Origin: Crossaster papposus
Taxonomy: Eukaryota; Echinodermata; Asteroidea; Velatida; Solasteridae
Assembly (NCBI GenBank): GCA_037893245.1
Contig: JBAIAA010000697.1
Span: 558,001-622,000, forward strand
Direction: 5' to 3'
DNA length: 64,000 nt
Shown here piece by piece: positions 1 through 12,120 of the stretch. A program made the position numbers and the translations under genes. Position 1 is the stretch's first letter; every line of letters starts with the position of its first letter. The notes below the pieces were generated by a model. That model did no database searches. It was not told the DNA's origin and worked only from the letters and a program-made list of their open reading frames with translations.

Positions 1-2948
1 AAAGGTGTGTCTTTACACCAAATATTACATAACTACATGTAGTCTGGGCTTTTGGGGTTCAATGGATGGGACATTTACACATCTGGGTGGTTGAATTTCG
101 CTTGTCTTCCCCAAAAGCTCCACGGAACTTTGTATAAGCCTCTTGGTTAAGGTCTCATTTATGAAGGGAACGAACTTACGACACAAAGGGGCGTTTGCGA
201 AATACTTTTGTGGGGGCATGTCGAATTGTAGATTTGTTTATATATATTTTTCTTTCTTTTAATGTCTACCCCTTTACGCTGCCATCTAGATATAACGGAA
301 CCATCCACAGACTCACCGAAAACGAAGTCCCAAAGATCCGGGCTCACATTCGAGGCTATCTAGCTACTAAATGGTCTGGATCTCTAAACAGCAGTGCTTG
401 CACATCTGGTAAGGCACGACCTGAAATGACATCCAGAGGGTTTGGCGCACACAAGCTAGGGACACTTACGGGTTTTTCGGATATGTCCACCCAACTGAGG
501 ATTTTCTTCCTCGCTCTCCTGCTTGGGCTGCAAATAGATCGAAACACCGAATAAAGGACCTCTCCCACGCGTGACGCTTCAGTACTGCTAAGTATCGCAA
601 AGTTACTATTAGTATTAAAAGGGTAGGAACGTTATACGTATGTGCCCCCGAGAAAGGACAACTAGAAAACATGATTCTTTTACGTCATTCATAGTTTTAT
701 TTCGATATCTATCTCTATGCCTCTCCGAGGCCAACAAAATGCATTTCGTGCTGATAAATAAGTTTATTAACGCATTGTGTTCCAGCCAAATATTAAAATA
801 CCCAAGGCTATGCACTATAAAGGAGAGGCCATATAATTTTCTCTAGGCCGTTAGCCCTGTCTCAAGGGTCTAAACACACCCCTTTCACGCCTTAGTGTCG
901 GCCGAAAAGGGCGTTCAAACCTAAATGCTTAAAGGGCAAACCGTTTGTCAGAATCTTTACCCGATACTTGGTCAGAATCTTTAGCTATACCTTGAACCTT
1001 GAATTCCATGGTTTTTGTTTGTGCCACTATGTGAGAATATTTACGTACATCTGTTTTACTTTGATGTCGGCGATGGACAGTGGCGTGAATTTGTCAACAT
1101 ACTTCCCGAAAATCACATATGCCATATAGCCAGTGACAGTACAACCTTTGAGAAGCTACCGACGCTTAGTTTGTAGACCTCCAAAGCGGATTTCGCCTGC
1201 ATTCACATAAACAAACAAACAAACAAACGCCGACGGAACGTGCCACTAGCAGGCCAGAATAATGTGGATGGATAATACTGTTGTATCCACCGTACCAATG
1301 TAGAGCGCATTCATCGCTCTTTACAAAATTGCTTCAAGTGTAATCTCATTGCTATACACCAGTCTTGGCTCACCCCAGTAAACAGACGAGAGTTCATCCG
1401 CCCTGCATGTATCCCTAGGCTACCAGAGCTACGTACATGCATACCCAAATTAAAATGACTTGAAAAAGGGGGGAGGGGGCAGCCACATTTATTATGTTGC
1501 CTGCAATGCTAAGGGCACTCTGGTGACATCGAGTGATAATCGACCTCTTTAAGTTACTTTACATGATGTTTTGAATGTAAATACATGTACATGTAGATGC
1601 ATCTGCCCATGGAGCCCGACATGAGGAGGACATTGTTGAACTTAGACGGCGGAATTTTCATCTGATCCTTTCTGGAGTCGGGAAAGAAAAATTTAAAGGC
1701 CCGGAGTTCAAAGGGCAGGCCCTCCATATTTGGCTTGTAACCCTTAACTGATGAATATTCACTGAGCCCCATATGTCATATGACAAGCCCACAAATTCAT
1801 GTATTTTCTATGAATCTATGAGTTGATCGAGGCTCAGCCCTTTTGAGCCCAGATACATCATCTCAATTTAAAGCAGGTGCAGCTCTATATTAAGTTTCAT
1901 TTCTGTGGTTGGAATTGAATATGCCGGAAGGTACAATGGTTAAAAGAGCCCATTCTGGACTTTTAAGCTCGGTATAATCGGTTATTATCACTGTTATGAG
2001 TACATGTACACTGTACACCTGTTAATTTAACAGGTTGTATTACTAGGGGGGACAATACAAATTTTAATATTGCTTTTAGGAAGTTATTTGGGACTATTTC
2101 TTGAAGGGCTTGGTGAGTAGATTGCAAATCTCTTTCAACTTTCAAAATCGGTCAAAGCGTTGCCAAGTTATGGTCCGATACACTTTTCAGATTGCGCTTT
2201 TTCCTAGACAACAAACGTATTAAGCAACAGTAATTAAAAAGTGTTTTTTGAACCATCTCATTTTTTCTATTTACATCTTTCAAGCATTTCAAATCATCTT
2301 TTCTAGTATGTATGTTGCTCATATTTTTCATATAAGTCTTTCTTTTTCAGATGATACATTTCATGAGATCTGCAAATTCTCATGTTGTTACTCGTTGTCT
2401 AGTGGGTCTGCACGGTGTGTATGACACCCATAGTATTACCTCTCGTGAAAATATGGCTGTACCCTACCCCAGAATATATTGTATCGGTAAATACCAGTAA
2501 GAATCGTTTACACTCCTCAGTAGCGGCCGTTCTTCATGATTTGTCTGTCAACTTCGGGGATTTATCTCCTCACCATAACCCATTCCGGGCAAAGCCCAAG
2601 TATACTTTGAGGTCCAACCTTGGATCCAAAATTCATGAAACTCTAAACTCAAATATAGGGTCTCGTCCTCTTATACTTCCTTGGCGCCTAAAACTGGAAT
2701 CCTTTAACAACGCTACCTTGGGAATTAAATTGGGACCCAGAACCTTAATTAATCAAACAATTTTTGCCTCCTGCCCAGTGCATCCTAAGGCCCAGTATCG
2801 GCTCTAAATTTCGGTATACCATCACCTATTATAAACAAATTGAAACATTGTTAATTTTGTGCCGAATGTTTTGCCGAAGCGCTAACAATGCGCGCACACC
2901 GACGCACACACACATCGGTACTGTGCCGATACATAAAATGTATTTATA
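1..2948. other. No gene recognised
   Basis: Both strands have only short open frames without a family motif, start context or splice pattern that I recognise. A short (AAAC)n microsatellite lies at about 1206-1228. The longest frames (195-554 and 2415-2807, + strand) resemble nothing I know and have no supporting context. This looks like ordinary intergenic or intronic DNA. Confidence 0.6.
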
Positions 2949-3115
2949 GTCCATTAGCTAAAAAAACAAAATTTTCATATACAATCTTGGCAACCATGTT
3001 TAATTCAATCTAAATACATCACAGATCAGACAAAATAATGTTGCCAGTTTTTCTGTGTGGTCCCGGGGTATTTTTGAGCCAAACAAAACGAAATAAGTAT
3101 TAAACTTTAATTAAT
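2949..3115 (+). repeat. Dispersed repeat, inverted relative to 9050-9290
   Basis: The segment from 'tagtccattagct' through 'tacaatcttgg', 'gttgccagttttt' and 'ggtcccggggt' reappears in reverse complement at about 9050-9290 ('gttagtccatcatct', 'tacaatcttgg', 'gttgccagttttt', 'ggtcctggggt') in the same order. The copies are diverged. No coding capacity or terminal structure was recognised, so the family is unnamed. Confidence 0.55.
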
Positions 3116-3594
3116 ATTTCACCAGAAATATGTATTTCCAGAGTAACTATATCATGTGACCATTTAAAATAATCAGGATGATCACTCATTCAATGGGAAT
3201 ATATTTCTTTATAGTAATTCACTCTGTGTGAATAATAAGCAGTTATATGTTATTTGTTACCCAATCCTTCGAAATGAGTCTTAAAGACAAGTTTTTAGTT
3301 GTTTGTTTCACATGCAGAAAAAAAACACGTCATTTGCTCTTCATTGTTGTATGTCACTGAGGTTTGCATCTTATAGTATACAGATATTATTTGGGTGAAA
3401 GGGTTGACTGTTTCCCTTTATTTATATTATGTGTGATAATGTTAAAAGACTTATTACTCAAAAGTAGATCTGGTGACTTGCGACTCATTTTGCTGGGTTG
3501 AGTCACATTTAAGGTGTAATTATTCACCACCCAAGTAACCGTACCCCCTCGTCTAAATACTGGCTCATAACCTACAGCCACATAAATGTGCACC

Positions 3595-5002
3595 TTAGTC
3601 CTCTTCTGCATCTTGCCCAACTACAGTGGTCTGTGTGTAATTATGACATTTGTCCTCGTCTCCTGCGCAATGGCAGAGTTCGGTGCAGACGAGATTGTGG
3701 TGTCTGCAAGAGCATCTACGGGAGCATGTGTTATTTGGTGATGCACAGGTGCAGCGTACCAACTGCAGTACTGCCTCAGGGGCTGGTGCTTGCTTGCTCA
3801 GCACTGGCAGTAGTCTACCATCCAGCTGCTGCCAGCCAAGCTCCAAAAAGGTCAGGAACGACAAGCTCCAGGACAAGGTCCTGTGCCCAAACACTGGCCT
3901 ATACATGCGCTCGCCTTATGTGTTCCAACCAAGCACCATGGGTGGGTGGAAGTTTGTCCACTCCTTGTTCAGGTTTCAGTAGTTTAAAGAGCTCTCATCT
4001 GAGAGTATTTGCCTGGGTGATGTGTCGTCGCCTAGGACAGAAGAGTGCACACAAGAAATCCCCAACACCCTTGGCCACGTCAGCGGATGGCTCTGCTCCT
4101 TTTTGCAATTAAGGAACGCTGTGGAGCATCCTTTCTTGCCCTTTCCTTGTATGTGCCCAGTTGTGTCGCACCCGGTGAGTGCATGCCAGTTGATTAAAGC
4201 AGCTGCTTTATCTGGCCCAATTTTGTCATAGATGAGTCGAATCATGACTTTGTGACGGCGCTCTTTGGTTCCCATGATTACCGCTGGTTCGGTTCGCAGT
4301 TGTGGCACCCTGCGAAGAGCCAGGAGCAGGACATCAGTGTCTTGTGACTCGGAGTCCTGTTTCTGCAACTTCCACAGCATGCAGAATCATGAGAGTGTCT
4401 GCCTCATCCTGCGTGCTCACACCTGTAGAGATAGGGCAGTTGAAGTTGGTCCTGACACCACTGCGTGTCACGGTCACCAGCTTCTTAGTAGTGCTCCAGT
4501 CGATGAGTTGCTGAGACAGGTACATAGTTAGTGAATCCTTAGTGTCGTTGCCTGCGAGAAACGTGCCTTTGTCTCTGATGCAAGTTGAATGTTATACTAT
4601 AGGATCGGATTCCCTTGGACTATCTGCGGCGCTCTCTTGTGCCTTCCTTAAGTGAAGATACTTTGGTGTAGTTATCAAAGATAATCCCACTTGGTCATAC
4701 CCACAAGATCTTGAGTCCATGAGCTTGACATATGATGTTCCAAAGTCCTTGCAATTCTTGAAGTTGTTGACAGCCATCAACTCCTGCAAGACTGCCATTC
4801 TATCGACTATTAGACAGCAGCCCTTCTCTTTGGTGATGCTGTGTTTATTAAACTTCATTACCTTCATTACCTGATGACTGTAACGACTGCAACCAGAAAA
4901 ACTGAACATTTTGGAGCTTGCTAACATAGGGCTATATAGCTCATTTGGTAGAGCACCGGTCCAGTATTCCCGATGTTGCTGGGTCGAGTCCCGCCTTGCC
5001 AA
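3595..5002 (-). pseudogene. Degenerate repeat-associated gene with cysteine-rich tail
   Basis: On the minus strand three frames from about 5002 down to 3595 join into one decayed protein. In order there is a segment containing DEADTLMILHA and DTDVLLLAL (a PIN/nuclease-like 'D..DT...DTDV' pattern), then LTGCDTTGHIQGKGKKG, then a tail with many cysteines (CTCASPNNTC, CSCRHHNLVCTELC). I know this layout from multi-copy proteins in marine invertebrate genomes but cannot name the family. Frame changes near 3980 and a stop near 4590 show it is broken. Its multi-copy nature elsewhere is recalled, not shown here. Confidence 0.5.
4929..5000 (+). repeat. tRNA-like module (SINE-type)
   Basis: It has A-box-like 'tagctcatttggtagagc' and B-box-like 'gggtcgagtcccgcc', ending in 'cttgcc'. 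The anticodon arm is disordered, and the module is embedded in a repeat that also occurs at 5240-5306, 61996-62068 and 63495-63567. I read it as a tRNA-derived repeat, not a functional tRNA gene. Confidence 0.5.
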
Positions 5003-5039
5003 TTTCTTCGTTTACCCTGAAATTTATGAACATTTACCT

Positions 5040-5306
5040 AGTCAATTTCCATTGTGGTTTATTTAAGTATTAAAGATAAAATGTCATATCGTCATTGAGT
5101 GATCCCCACAATGTCGCTTCCCAGGATGTATCATAACATTGAGCGTGATCCCTGGCCACACCGAATTCTGGTGTTTATGACTTCTGACTAGTGCCCTCAA
5201 ACAAAGATACTGACAATATGGGAGACCGCCATAATACTAGGGTAAGATAGCTCATTTAGTAGAGCGCTGGTCCGGAGGTCGCAGGTTCAAGTACCGCCTT
5301 GCTAAA
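5040..5306 (+). repeat. Dispersed repeat ending in tRNA-like module
   Basis: The stretch with 'cccacaatgtcgcttcccag', 'tctggtgtttatgacttct' and 'agtgccctcaaa' is followed by a tRNA-like end at 5240-5306 ('agctcatttagtagagcgc', 'gcaggttcaagtaccgcc') that lacks part of the anticodon arm. The same order of blocks is found in the tandem repeats at 61.85-62.07 and 63.37-63.57 kb, so this is a dispersed copy of that family. Confidence 0.6.
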
Positions 5307-5685
5307 TTCTTTGTTCACATGGAAATTCCTTCAAACTCATTTGCATTAATACGTCACGGGTTTCAGGAAGAGACGGGCATTTCAACGTTTTGAAAAAATT
5401 GCCAAAAAACAATGTTTTTTTTTGCTAAAATTATCAGCAAAGATACCCGTCTCTTCGTGAAAACGAATTTTTCAGTTTATTTACTTAGCGCCGTGTAATT
5501 TGTCACAGAAGGGGTAGACCACAGGGCATGGACGATTATCTTGCACCTTCTTGACGCATATCGTGAATCTATATAAAATAGAAGTTGTTGGGAAACTCAC
5601 AAATAAAATCCCCAATCGGTCTGCGAACCAGTAAACAGTGAAAAATTACGTCATTATTTTCCAACGACCAATCAACAAGGCCCTT

Positions 5686-5770
5686 AATAATAATAATAAT
5701 AATATAAAGCATTTATAATGCGCCATCTATCTAGAGAAAACCTATTCCGAGGCGCAACATAAAACACAAA
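5686..5770 (-). repeat. LINE-like 3' tail with (ATT)n
   Basis: An (AAT)n run is followed by 'gcatttataatgcgcc' and 'gaggcgcaac'. Read on the minus strand it is a 'GCGC...ATAAATGC...ATTATTATT' ending, the usual look of CR1/L2-type LINE 3' ends. A + strand LINE in this window (60.3 kb) also ends in (AAT)n. No coding part is attached. Confidence 0.35.
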
Positions 5771-6716
5771 CATGACAAAGGAAAAATAATGAACCAAAAT
5801 AAAATGCAACAATAAATAAAACATAAAGGCAATTCAAGATCAATAATGTGACCCTACAAGATCAAAGAGGATATCACAGTACCAACACACACTGCCCAGC
5901 TGCACATGGCCAACAAGCAAAGAGAGGAGAAGACCAGAATAACTGATTCCTGCCCTACCAAAATGAGAAAAAATGGCCAAACATACATGTATTAAGGTAT
6001 GTGTCAGCAATGCGATACCAGAAATCACATTAAAGACATCAAGTAAAAGCGGCGCGTTTGTGCGAATAGTGGGTAAATGAACCAATAGCGGATGCTGTAA
6101 AATAGAGCGAGCGTAGGCGCTGTTGACAGCCAGATGGCCTACGCCACGAGCTGCTAAGATGACAGGTAAGATAAACAAAGGCGCACTGCACGTATGCAAC
6201 GTGCATAATACGATACACACGTGTACACATTTACAAACTTCACCTAACTAACGTTCGTTAGCCTATGGGAAAAATTTTTTTTCGTGATTAGTAAACCCAA
6301 TACAGCAGAATATTGACTTGAATGTTATCATGGTAAAAGAATTAACTTGTTACATGGCTTGTTTGTCTTCATGATTAAGATTAAGACTGCTGCAAACTGC
6401 TTACTGGCTGGAATGACCTGAAATATACAAATCAAATAGGTTAAGAGAGCCTAATATTTCGATCTTAACAAGATCTTCTTTAGAGACATAATGGCTGTGC
6501 ACAAGAAACAAACATATATAGGGCAACATACAGCATGATGCACATCATGGTTGGCGGGAGAAAAACAAACTGAAAAGCACAGAGTCCAGTGGAACAATCA
6601 ACAAAAGGAGGATTAAGCTGAGGGATTAAAGGGAGAGGTATTGTATAGTAAATATAATTTAACTGACCTGTCATGGATGTATTGTAAAAATGTTCTTGTT
6701 TTTTCGAGATCGCCGT
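5771..6716. other. No gene recognised
   Basis: Short unsupported frames only. The segment is AT-rich with no tandem array, terminal inverted repeat or conserved motif that I could identify. Confidence 0.5.
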
Positions 6717-6857
6717 CCAATTACAGGATATATAGCGCAATCATTTTGTTGGATGCCTACAATCATTATTTAATTTTAAATAAGTAAAATATTTCTTAAT
6801 AATTAGGTAGTAAGTTTTGTCGATATCTGCAAATGGTGTATCCTACCTTTCAAGCCA
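6717..6857 (+). repeat. Partial copy of 'GTGTATCCTACC' fold-back family
   Basis: The blocks 'tagcgcaatcattttg', 'tggatgcct', 'cttaataattaggt', 'cgatatctgcaaatggtgta' and 'tcctacctt' match 13735-13860 (direct) and 56196-56300 (inverted). Only one half of the element is present here. Confidence 0.6.
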
Positions 6858-6912
6858 AAAATATCGATATTGAAAAAAATTGTAATTTTTGACAAGCTCG
6901 TCCCTTTATACA

Positions 6913-7307
6913 TTAAAGGGATCGTATACGTTTGGTAATTTATCCAAAAATTAATGACAATAAAAACTTACTTGGTAAGAAGTACAGCAGCTTTGGATAG
7001 TATAATGCATTTTTAGAATCTTTTCACTTCGATGTACTGCGGTTATGGAAAAAGATATCACTTGTTATACCCTGAAATTTGAATCTGAGAAGCGTTACTG
7101 CAGTGACGTTTCTCAGACTGTGTATTCCAATGCAGATTATTCTTCCTGCGTGGACATAACCGCTCCAGATTGTTGGCAGTATCTCAAAATCGCTACCACC
7201 TTTTGAAATGAAATGTTTACAGGTTAGTTTTACGGTATATATCTATAACTATATATGATTGAAACAAACAGTGGGTTCCAATTATCAAACGTATACGATC
7301 CCTTTAA
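6913..7307. mobile_element. Non-autonomous TIR element (MITE), TTAA-flanked
   Basis: AGGGATCGTATACGTTTG at 6917 is matched by its reverse complement CAAACGTATACGATCCCT ending at 7303. Both ends abut TTAA (6913-6916 and 7304-7307), which would fit a TTAA target duplication as made by piggyBac-type transposases. The interior (about 390 bp) is non-coding. The TTAA reading is ambiguous because TTAA and the A-rich terminus overlap. Confidence 0.7.
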
Positions 7308-9049
7308 ACCCGTGTGAACTAATTTCACCAGAAACGGTTTGAAACCATGCGTCAGCAAAGAAAACTTCAACGAACCCAAAATGTGCATTATTTTGCAGTT
7401 TTTCCCTAAACAGAAAATGTAATATCAATTGAGCAAAACTTCAACACAGTAGGCCTTGTTGTTAAACATTCTATTTAACACTTTGACCAATTTTGTAGCA
7501 TCAAAATAAATACAAATATATTTACTTCTATTCTATCCCCCCCCCCCCTCCCCTCCCCTCCCTGAAAATACAATACACTTACACAGTAATTGCGGTCGTT
7601 GTACTATTCGTATGCAGGCACAATTGTAAGATTTATTGGAAACATTTGACGTGGCCATCATTACCGAAATCCCCATAGTAACTAAATAAAATATTAACTG
7701 TATTTGTTCCTAGTTCAGTCAAGCTAAAAGCCACAAATGAAACGAAGTGTGCCTTTTGTCTCTTTGACAAGCTGAACAATTTTCGCTCCGTTTGTGTTCC
7801 AAGTTGTGAATATTGTAGTATCAATCAGTCACCTAAATGACGATTAACGGTTCTCGGTATTGAGGCAGGGAGCTTTGTTGAAAAATGATTAAAAGAACAA
7901 AAGTGTGCGCTCATTATTAATGAGCGGTTGGAGTTGGCTAATTTACATTACAACAAGAAAGAGGCGAGGAATATTAAGCCTTTGCACGCCACTGTCGAGC
8001 GTGGATGCAAGTTCAGTGGTTATTTGTGATTCGATCCATCAAAATCAGTCGGAACTCCGCAATTTTTGTTTTCAGATCGGGCCAAAATATGTTCTTTTAC
8101 ATGAAAATACTCTTTTAACCAAATTCAGAAGGGAAGTGATACAAAAACATGATTTTCTCAGTTTCTTTATTTTTAACGTGCTGGTGTTCAAATGGTTGTA
8201 ATTGTTTAACCGTATTCACATGCGGTTTTCACTGGAATGGAGCCTGAAATACGCTACAAAAGAATATGTAAAAATCCCAAAAAATGACCAAGGCCTACAT
8301 GACTGATTTTGCTTGATCGCATCACATTTGTTATTGACTAGTAGTAGCGGCTTTCATCAAACCATTATGAATGAAAATGTCTATGCATGGTCTATCATTG
8401 CAGCAACGCATTTGTCCAGGCTACTTAAATTCAACGCTGACTCCAACGGGCGCGATACAAGCATACAAATTGAACAAAGATGAGAAATTCCACGACTAGA
8501 TCCAGAGTCCCCTGTAGGCATACATTGCTGTTATAACAAACCGCAGAAAAAGCTTCCTTAATTTAAATCAATTAATTCATGCTGAATATGTAACATTATA
8601 TTTGCCTTAGTACATGTAATAACAAAATCCTAATGTAACGACCGGTCGTCATCTGGCCAACGATTGGACGGGGCCCCGGTGGGAGGGCATATTGTTTTTT
8701 CACGGCTTTTGATTTGATAGGAGACGTACATCGTCTATTATGTTGTATAAGACCATCCAAACGAAATAACACTAGTAGCACAGACGTATCACAACCTGCC
8801 ACGTGATGACTTACAGACAATTTGTATTCGTGTACATTGGCTAAAAAAGTAATTGGAGGTGGCAGATGGCATAGGAAAATCCCTATGGGACACTGTGCAC
8901 AAAAATCACTCTACATAAACAAATGAGACGTTCTGCGGTGGGTTTCGTGACCCTTAGGAAGAGGTGGCAGCAGTTCACTAAGCCAAGGCACTTTTTACAG
9001 ATTCAAATGTAAGGGATGAACTAGGAATACTAAAAATATTGGATACAAA
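7308..9049. other. No gene recognised; C/T-rich tract
   Basis: A pyrimidine tract (poly-C then CCCCT repeats) lies at about 7538-7562. Otherwise there are only short open frames without recognisable motifs on either strand. Confidence 0.5.
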
Positions 9050-9290
9050 AACAACATTAAACAAAAGTTATTAATTAATTAGTGACATTTTGCTGCTATA
9101 AACGATATCTGATATTTAATTTTCATACTTTTGCCCCTAAATCACCCCAGGACCAAATATAAAAACTGGCAACAATTTTGTTTATGTTTACAATACTATA
9201 TAAACTAATTTAACTGCATTTTCCAAGATTGTATACAAAAATATGACAAGATTTATTTTCTTTACATAAGATGATGGACTAACAACTTAT
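9050..9290 (-). repeat. Dispersed repeat, inverted relative to 2949-3115
   Basis: On the minus strand it carries the same ordered blocks as 2949-3115: 'ttagtccat', 'tacaatcttgg', 'gttgccagttttt' and 'ggtcctggggt'. Interior divergence is high and no termini are defined. Confidence 0.55.
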
Positions 9291-9635
9291 AGTTCATGCA
9301 CAGAGCTTTGTATCACAATGTACACCAACTGTATGATTATAATTATTTGTTATGTGATTACAACATGGCACATTGGCAGAGCACCATGAAAATTAGCAAA
9401 TTGTTGTCCGTGTTATTCCCACTACAAACCAAGTTATTGTAAAGCATTGTACACTACATTGGCGACGAGGTGAACAACCAAATACCCTCTGAGGCCTGGG
9501 TAAGCAATTGACTAACCATCTGAGCAGAAATTGATGAAGAAAAAGGTTGTAAAACTGTGGTGAAAATTGACACTCTGAACTAACGTTAGCCAGCGAGTAA
9601 CGTTATTGCAACATGCATGGCCACGGGAGTGCTAC

Positions 9636-9883
9636 CAGGGGCCAATTTCATAGAGCTGCTAAGCACAAAAATTTGCTTAGCATGACAATTTGTCCTTTGC
9701 AAAAACAAGGTTACAGACCAAGTTTTCACCTGATCTTTATTGTTCTGGATTGATAATCAGCTGGTTTTTTTGCTTAGCATGAAAAACACGAATAATTTTG
9801 GCTGGTAACCTGTTTTTAATAAGCAAGACTTTTTTGTGCTCAGCAAGTTTTTTTGCTTAGCAGCTCTATGAAATTGGCCCCTG
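9636..9883. mobile_element. Fold-back MITE ('aatttcatagagctgctaagca' family)
   Basis: The left end GGGGCCAATTTCATAGAGC with CTGCTAAGCA is mirrored by TGCTTAGCAG and CTCTATGAAATTGGCCCC at the right end, a terminal inverted repeat of about 30 bp. The interior repeats the 'tgcttagca' word several times. No coding capacity. Related fragments start at 9897 (left end only) and 16431. Confidence 0.75.
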
Positions 9884-9896
9884 TAGCATCACCTTG

Positions 9897-9935
9897 GGCC
9901 AATTTCATAGAGCTGCTAAGCACACAAATTTTGAA
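9897..9935 (+). repeat. Left-end fragment of the same MITE family
   Basis: 'gggccaatttcatagagctg' followed by 'ctaagcacacaaa' repeats the terminal inverted repeat of the element just upstream, then stops. It looks like a truncated second insertion or a partial local duplication. Confidence 0.6.
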
Positions 9936-10177
9936 GATATAACCCACCAGTAATAAAACGACCAAGGCTTATGCAGTTATATGCTTAGAGAAAATGTTTG
10001 TGTCTATACGCGCGTGTTGTTGCGTTTGTATTGACCGGCAATCGTGGTCGTCGGACAAAAGAATTGGGAGTCAAACAATGGGTCCACGATTGACACAACG
10101 TTCACGATCTTTTCCCGTGTACAAATCCTATGGCGATCATCAAAAAACGTTAGAGTCTATACTATAAAAGATGTTAA

Positions 10178-10375
10178 ATTCGCCATCTTGTCCCTGGGCG
10201 CCGCCATCTTGGAACGCAGGGCCGCGCCATCTTGGCGCGTGGTTGGCGCCATGTTGGCTTTTGGTCGGGCGACTCGTCGCCGCGCGCGTGTGCCTCCGGC
10301 GTCGGTGCGGCGGGGTGCCGGACCGTTCGCGACGGGGAATCCCCCGAGGAATCCCCCGGGGAATAAGATTTTAAC
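10178..10375. promoter_or_regulatory. GC/CpG-rich patch with YY1-like and kappaB-like sites
   Basis: The word cgccatcttg or a one-base variant occurs four times between 10181 and 10257, matching the reverse complement of the YY1 consensus. A perfect GGGGAATCCCC kappaB-type palindrome lies at 10334-10344, directly followed by a second GGAATCCCCC and a third half-site. The patch is far richer in CpG than its surroundings. No gene downstream is convincing (the frame at 10834-11223 has no recognisable feature), so the target, if any, is unknown. Confidence 0.35.
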
Positions 10376-11270
10376 AAAAATCGTATTCGTCCCGTGGTGA
10401 GATTTAAAAGAAACGGACGTTACCGATAAACGCGTAATCGCTTTTCGATTGCCTGTCGATGTCTGTGGGCCTTTTTGCGTGAACTATTGCGTTATTTTTG
10501 CATTGTCCATGCCCGGAGTTCGGGCCGAAGCCTTCCCGAAATCGTACTACAGTAACTCGGTTGCCGAATTGTTGGCTGTTTGCGATTAAGCGGCGGCTGC
10601 ATGCGTTACGCGAAGCCTTCGCAAATTGATTGTATCCGCCTTGCTTGCGCGGTGGCCGAGTTGGTGCCGAGTTTGTTTTTCGCGATTGGGTGGCCCCGTC
10701 ACGTGTTATTTGAGCTGGTGCCCCGATTTATACTTCCTTGGTTATTGCGGAGTAAACATAGTACCAGTTGAGCGCCGGCTTCGAATTCGTGCGCGTCGAC
10801 CACGTTTCAGTCACAGGTTGGGAACGTTAAAAAATGATTTATTCCTTTCGTGTTGCTTTTTGGGCAAATGTCTTTGCTTCACATTGTCGATACTTAAATA
10901 TTACAACATTATTTGTCTCAAAACACTCCGAAACATATCGCTATTGCCTCAATTTCAACTTTGATCCCGCAAAAATGTCGCGAAATTGTATGGCGATGGT
11001 GGATATGAATATGCAAATTAGAAACGTGACTGCATTACGTCAGTTGAGGGCGTACTGTCAGACGGCCGGTCTGTTGGGTTTTTTAATCATGATTTTCACG
11101 ATGATTGTAAAACAGAAATCCCGAAGTGGTTCGTTCGTATTGTTTCCCGTACGATTCCTGTTAAAATTCACGAGACGCAGGCAGCATGCAAGCGAAGATG
11201 GACTGCCTATTGAGTATTATTAGTTCGGAAGTCGGGAAGTATTTTTACAAAGATTGTGTTTGTTATTAAT

Positions 11271-11725
11271 TCAGAGTCGATGGTATTCTACGGAGCCCCT
11301 AAAGGGACATATGACGAATAAAAACCACCGTTACGAAATCATTTGAGGATTTTATTTTGTGCACTCAAAATAACTTATTTCGTGAGCTCGAAATGTTGTC
11401 GTGGCCACGAAATGACTTCGTGCGCTCCAAGAATATCTGTTCGTGAGCTCGAAATAATTTCGTGCGCTCGAAATACTTTCTAGCTGGTACTCTACTATTC
11501 AGAGTCAATGGTATTCTACGGAGCCCCTAAAGGGACATATGACGAATAAAAATCACCGTTACGAAATAATTTGAGTATTTTATTTCGTGCACTCAAAATA
11601 ACTTATTTCGTGAGCTCGAAATATTGTCGTGGCCACGAAATGACTTCGTGCGCTCCAAGAATATCTGTTCGTGAGCTCGAAATAATTTCGTGCGCTCGAA
11701 ATACTTTCTAGCTGGTACTCTACTC
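11271..11725 (+). repeat. 228-bp tandem duplication
   Basis: The unit beginning 'tcagagtc(g/a)atggtattc' and ending 'tttctagctggtactctact' occurs twice in direct orientation, starting at 11271 and 11499, and the copies are nearly identical. Each unit contains a series of 'cgtg(a/c)gctcgaaat' sub-words. The high identity implies a recent duplication. Confidence 0.85.
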
Positions 11726-11815
11726 GCTAAGTTTCGCGATTTGTTTGTCATACAATCCATTATGTTTTTAAGACGTCAACCGTAAGGTGTATCTATAAGT
11801 TACGATTTCACCCAG

Positions 11816-11851
11816 CTAGCAGGTGCCGCGCGAAGCGCGGCATCCTGCTAG
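11816..11851 (+). mobile_element. Helitron-like 3' terminus (hairpin + CTAG)
   Basis: TGCCGCGC-GAA-GCGCGGCA forms a GC-rich hairpin, followed by TCCTG and a terminal CTAG with T as the next base. This is the arrangement of Helitron 3' ends (hairpin, about ten bases, CTRR, host T). The hairpin extends outward as CTAGCAGG/CCTGCTAG with one bulge. No Rep/helicase coding and no secure 5' end were found, so only the end is called. Confidence 0.45.
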
Positions 11852-12120
11852 TATAAACAAAAGAGGGAAGACGGTCGGACAATGCCCCGTCCACGATCGA
11901 AGGCCTTTACACACTTGTATGCGTTTGTTTATGGTGTAAATGGAGGACACATGCCTGGCGACACGAAGGTGAATTGGGGTTAGGGTTAGAATCGAGGACG
12001 ACCTCGATTGAGATTCGTGTACAAAACCAATAAGAGCCGTTTGAAAAAAAGTTAGAGTACAAACAAAGGAAATTATCGAGAGGAACAAACGAAACTCCTC
12101 GATTTACACCATAAACAAAC

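Noticed and set aside
195..568. Overlapping open frames on both strands near the left edge
   Set aside because: Neither shows a family motif, and their mutual antisense openness is typical of chance in this more GC-balanced stretch.
2415..2807. 130-codon + strand frame
   Set aside because: Length is within chance for this composition when read through a diverged repeat; no motif or context.
10834..11223. 129-codon + strand frame
   Set aside because: No recognised domain, unremarkable start, no splice signals, and it borders a tandem duplication. Too weak to call a gene.
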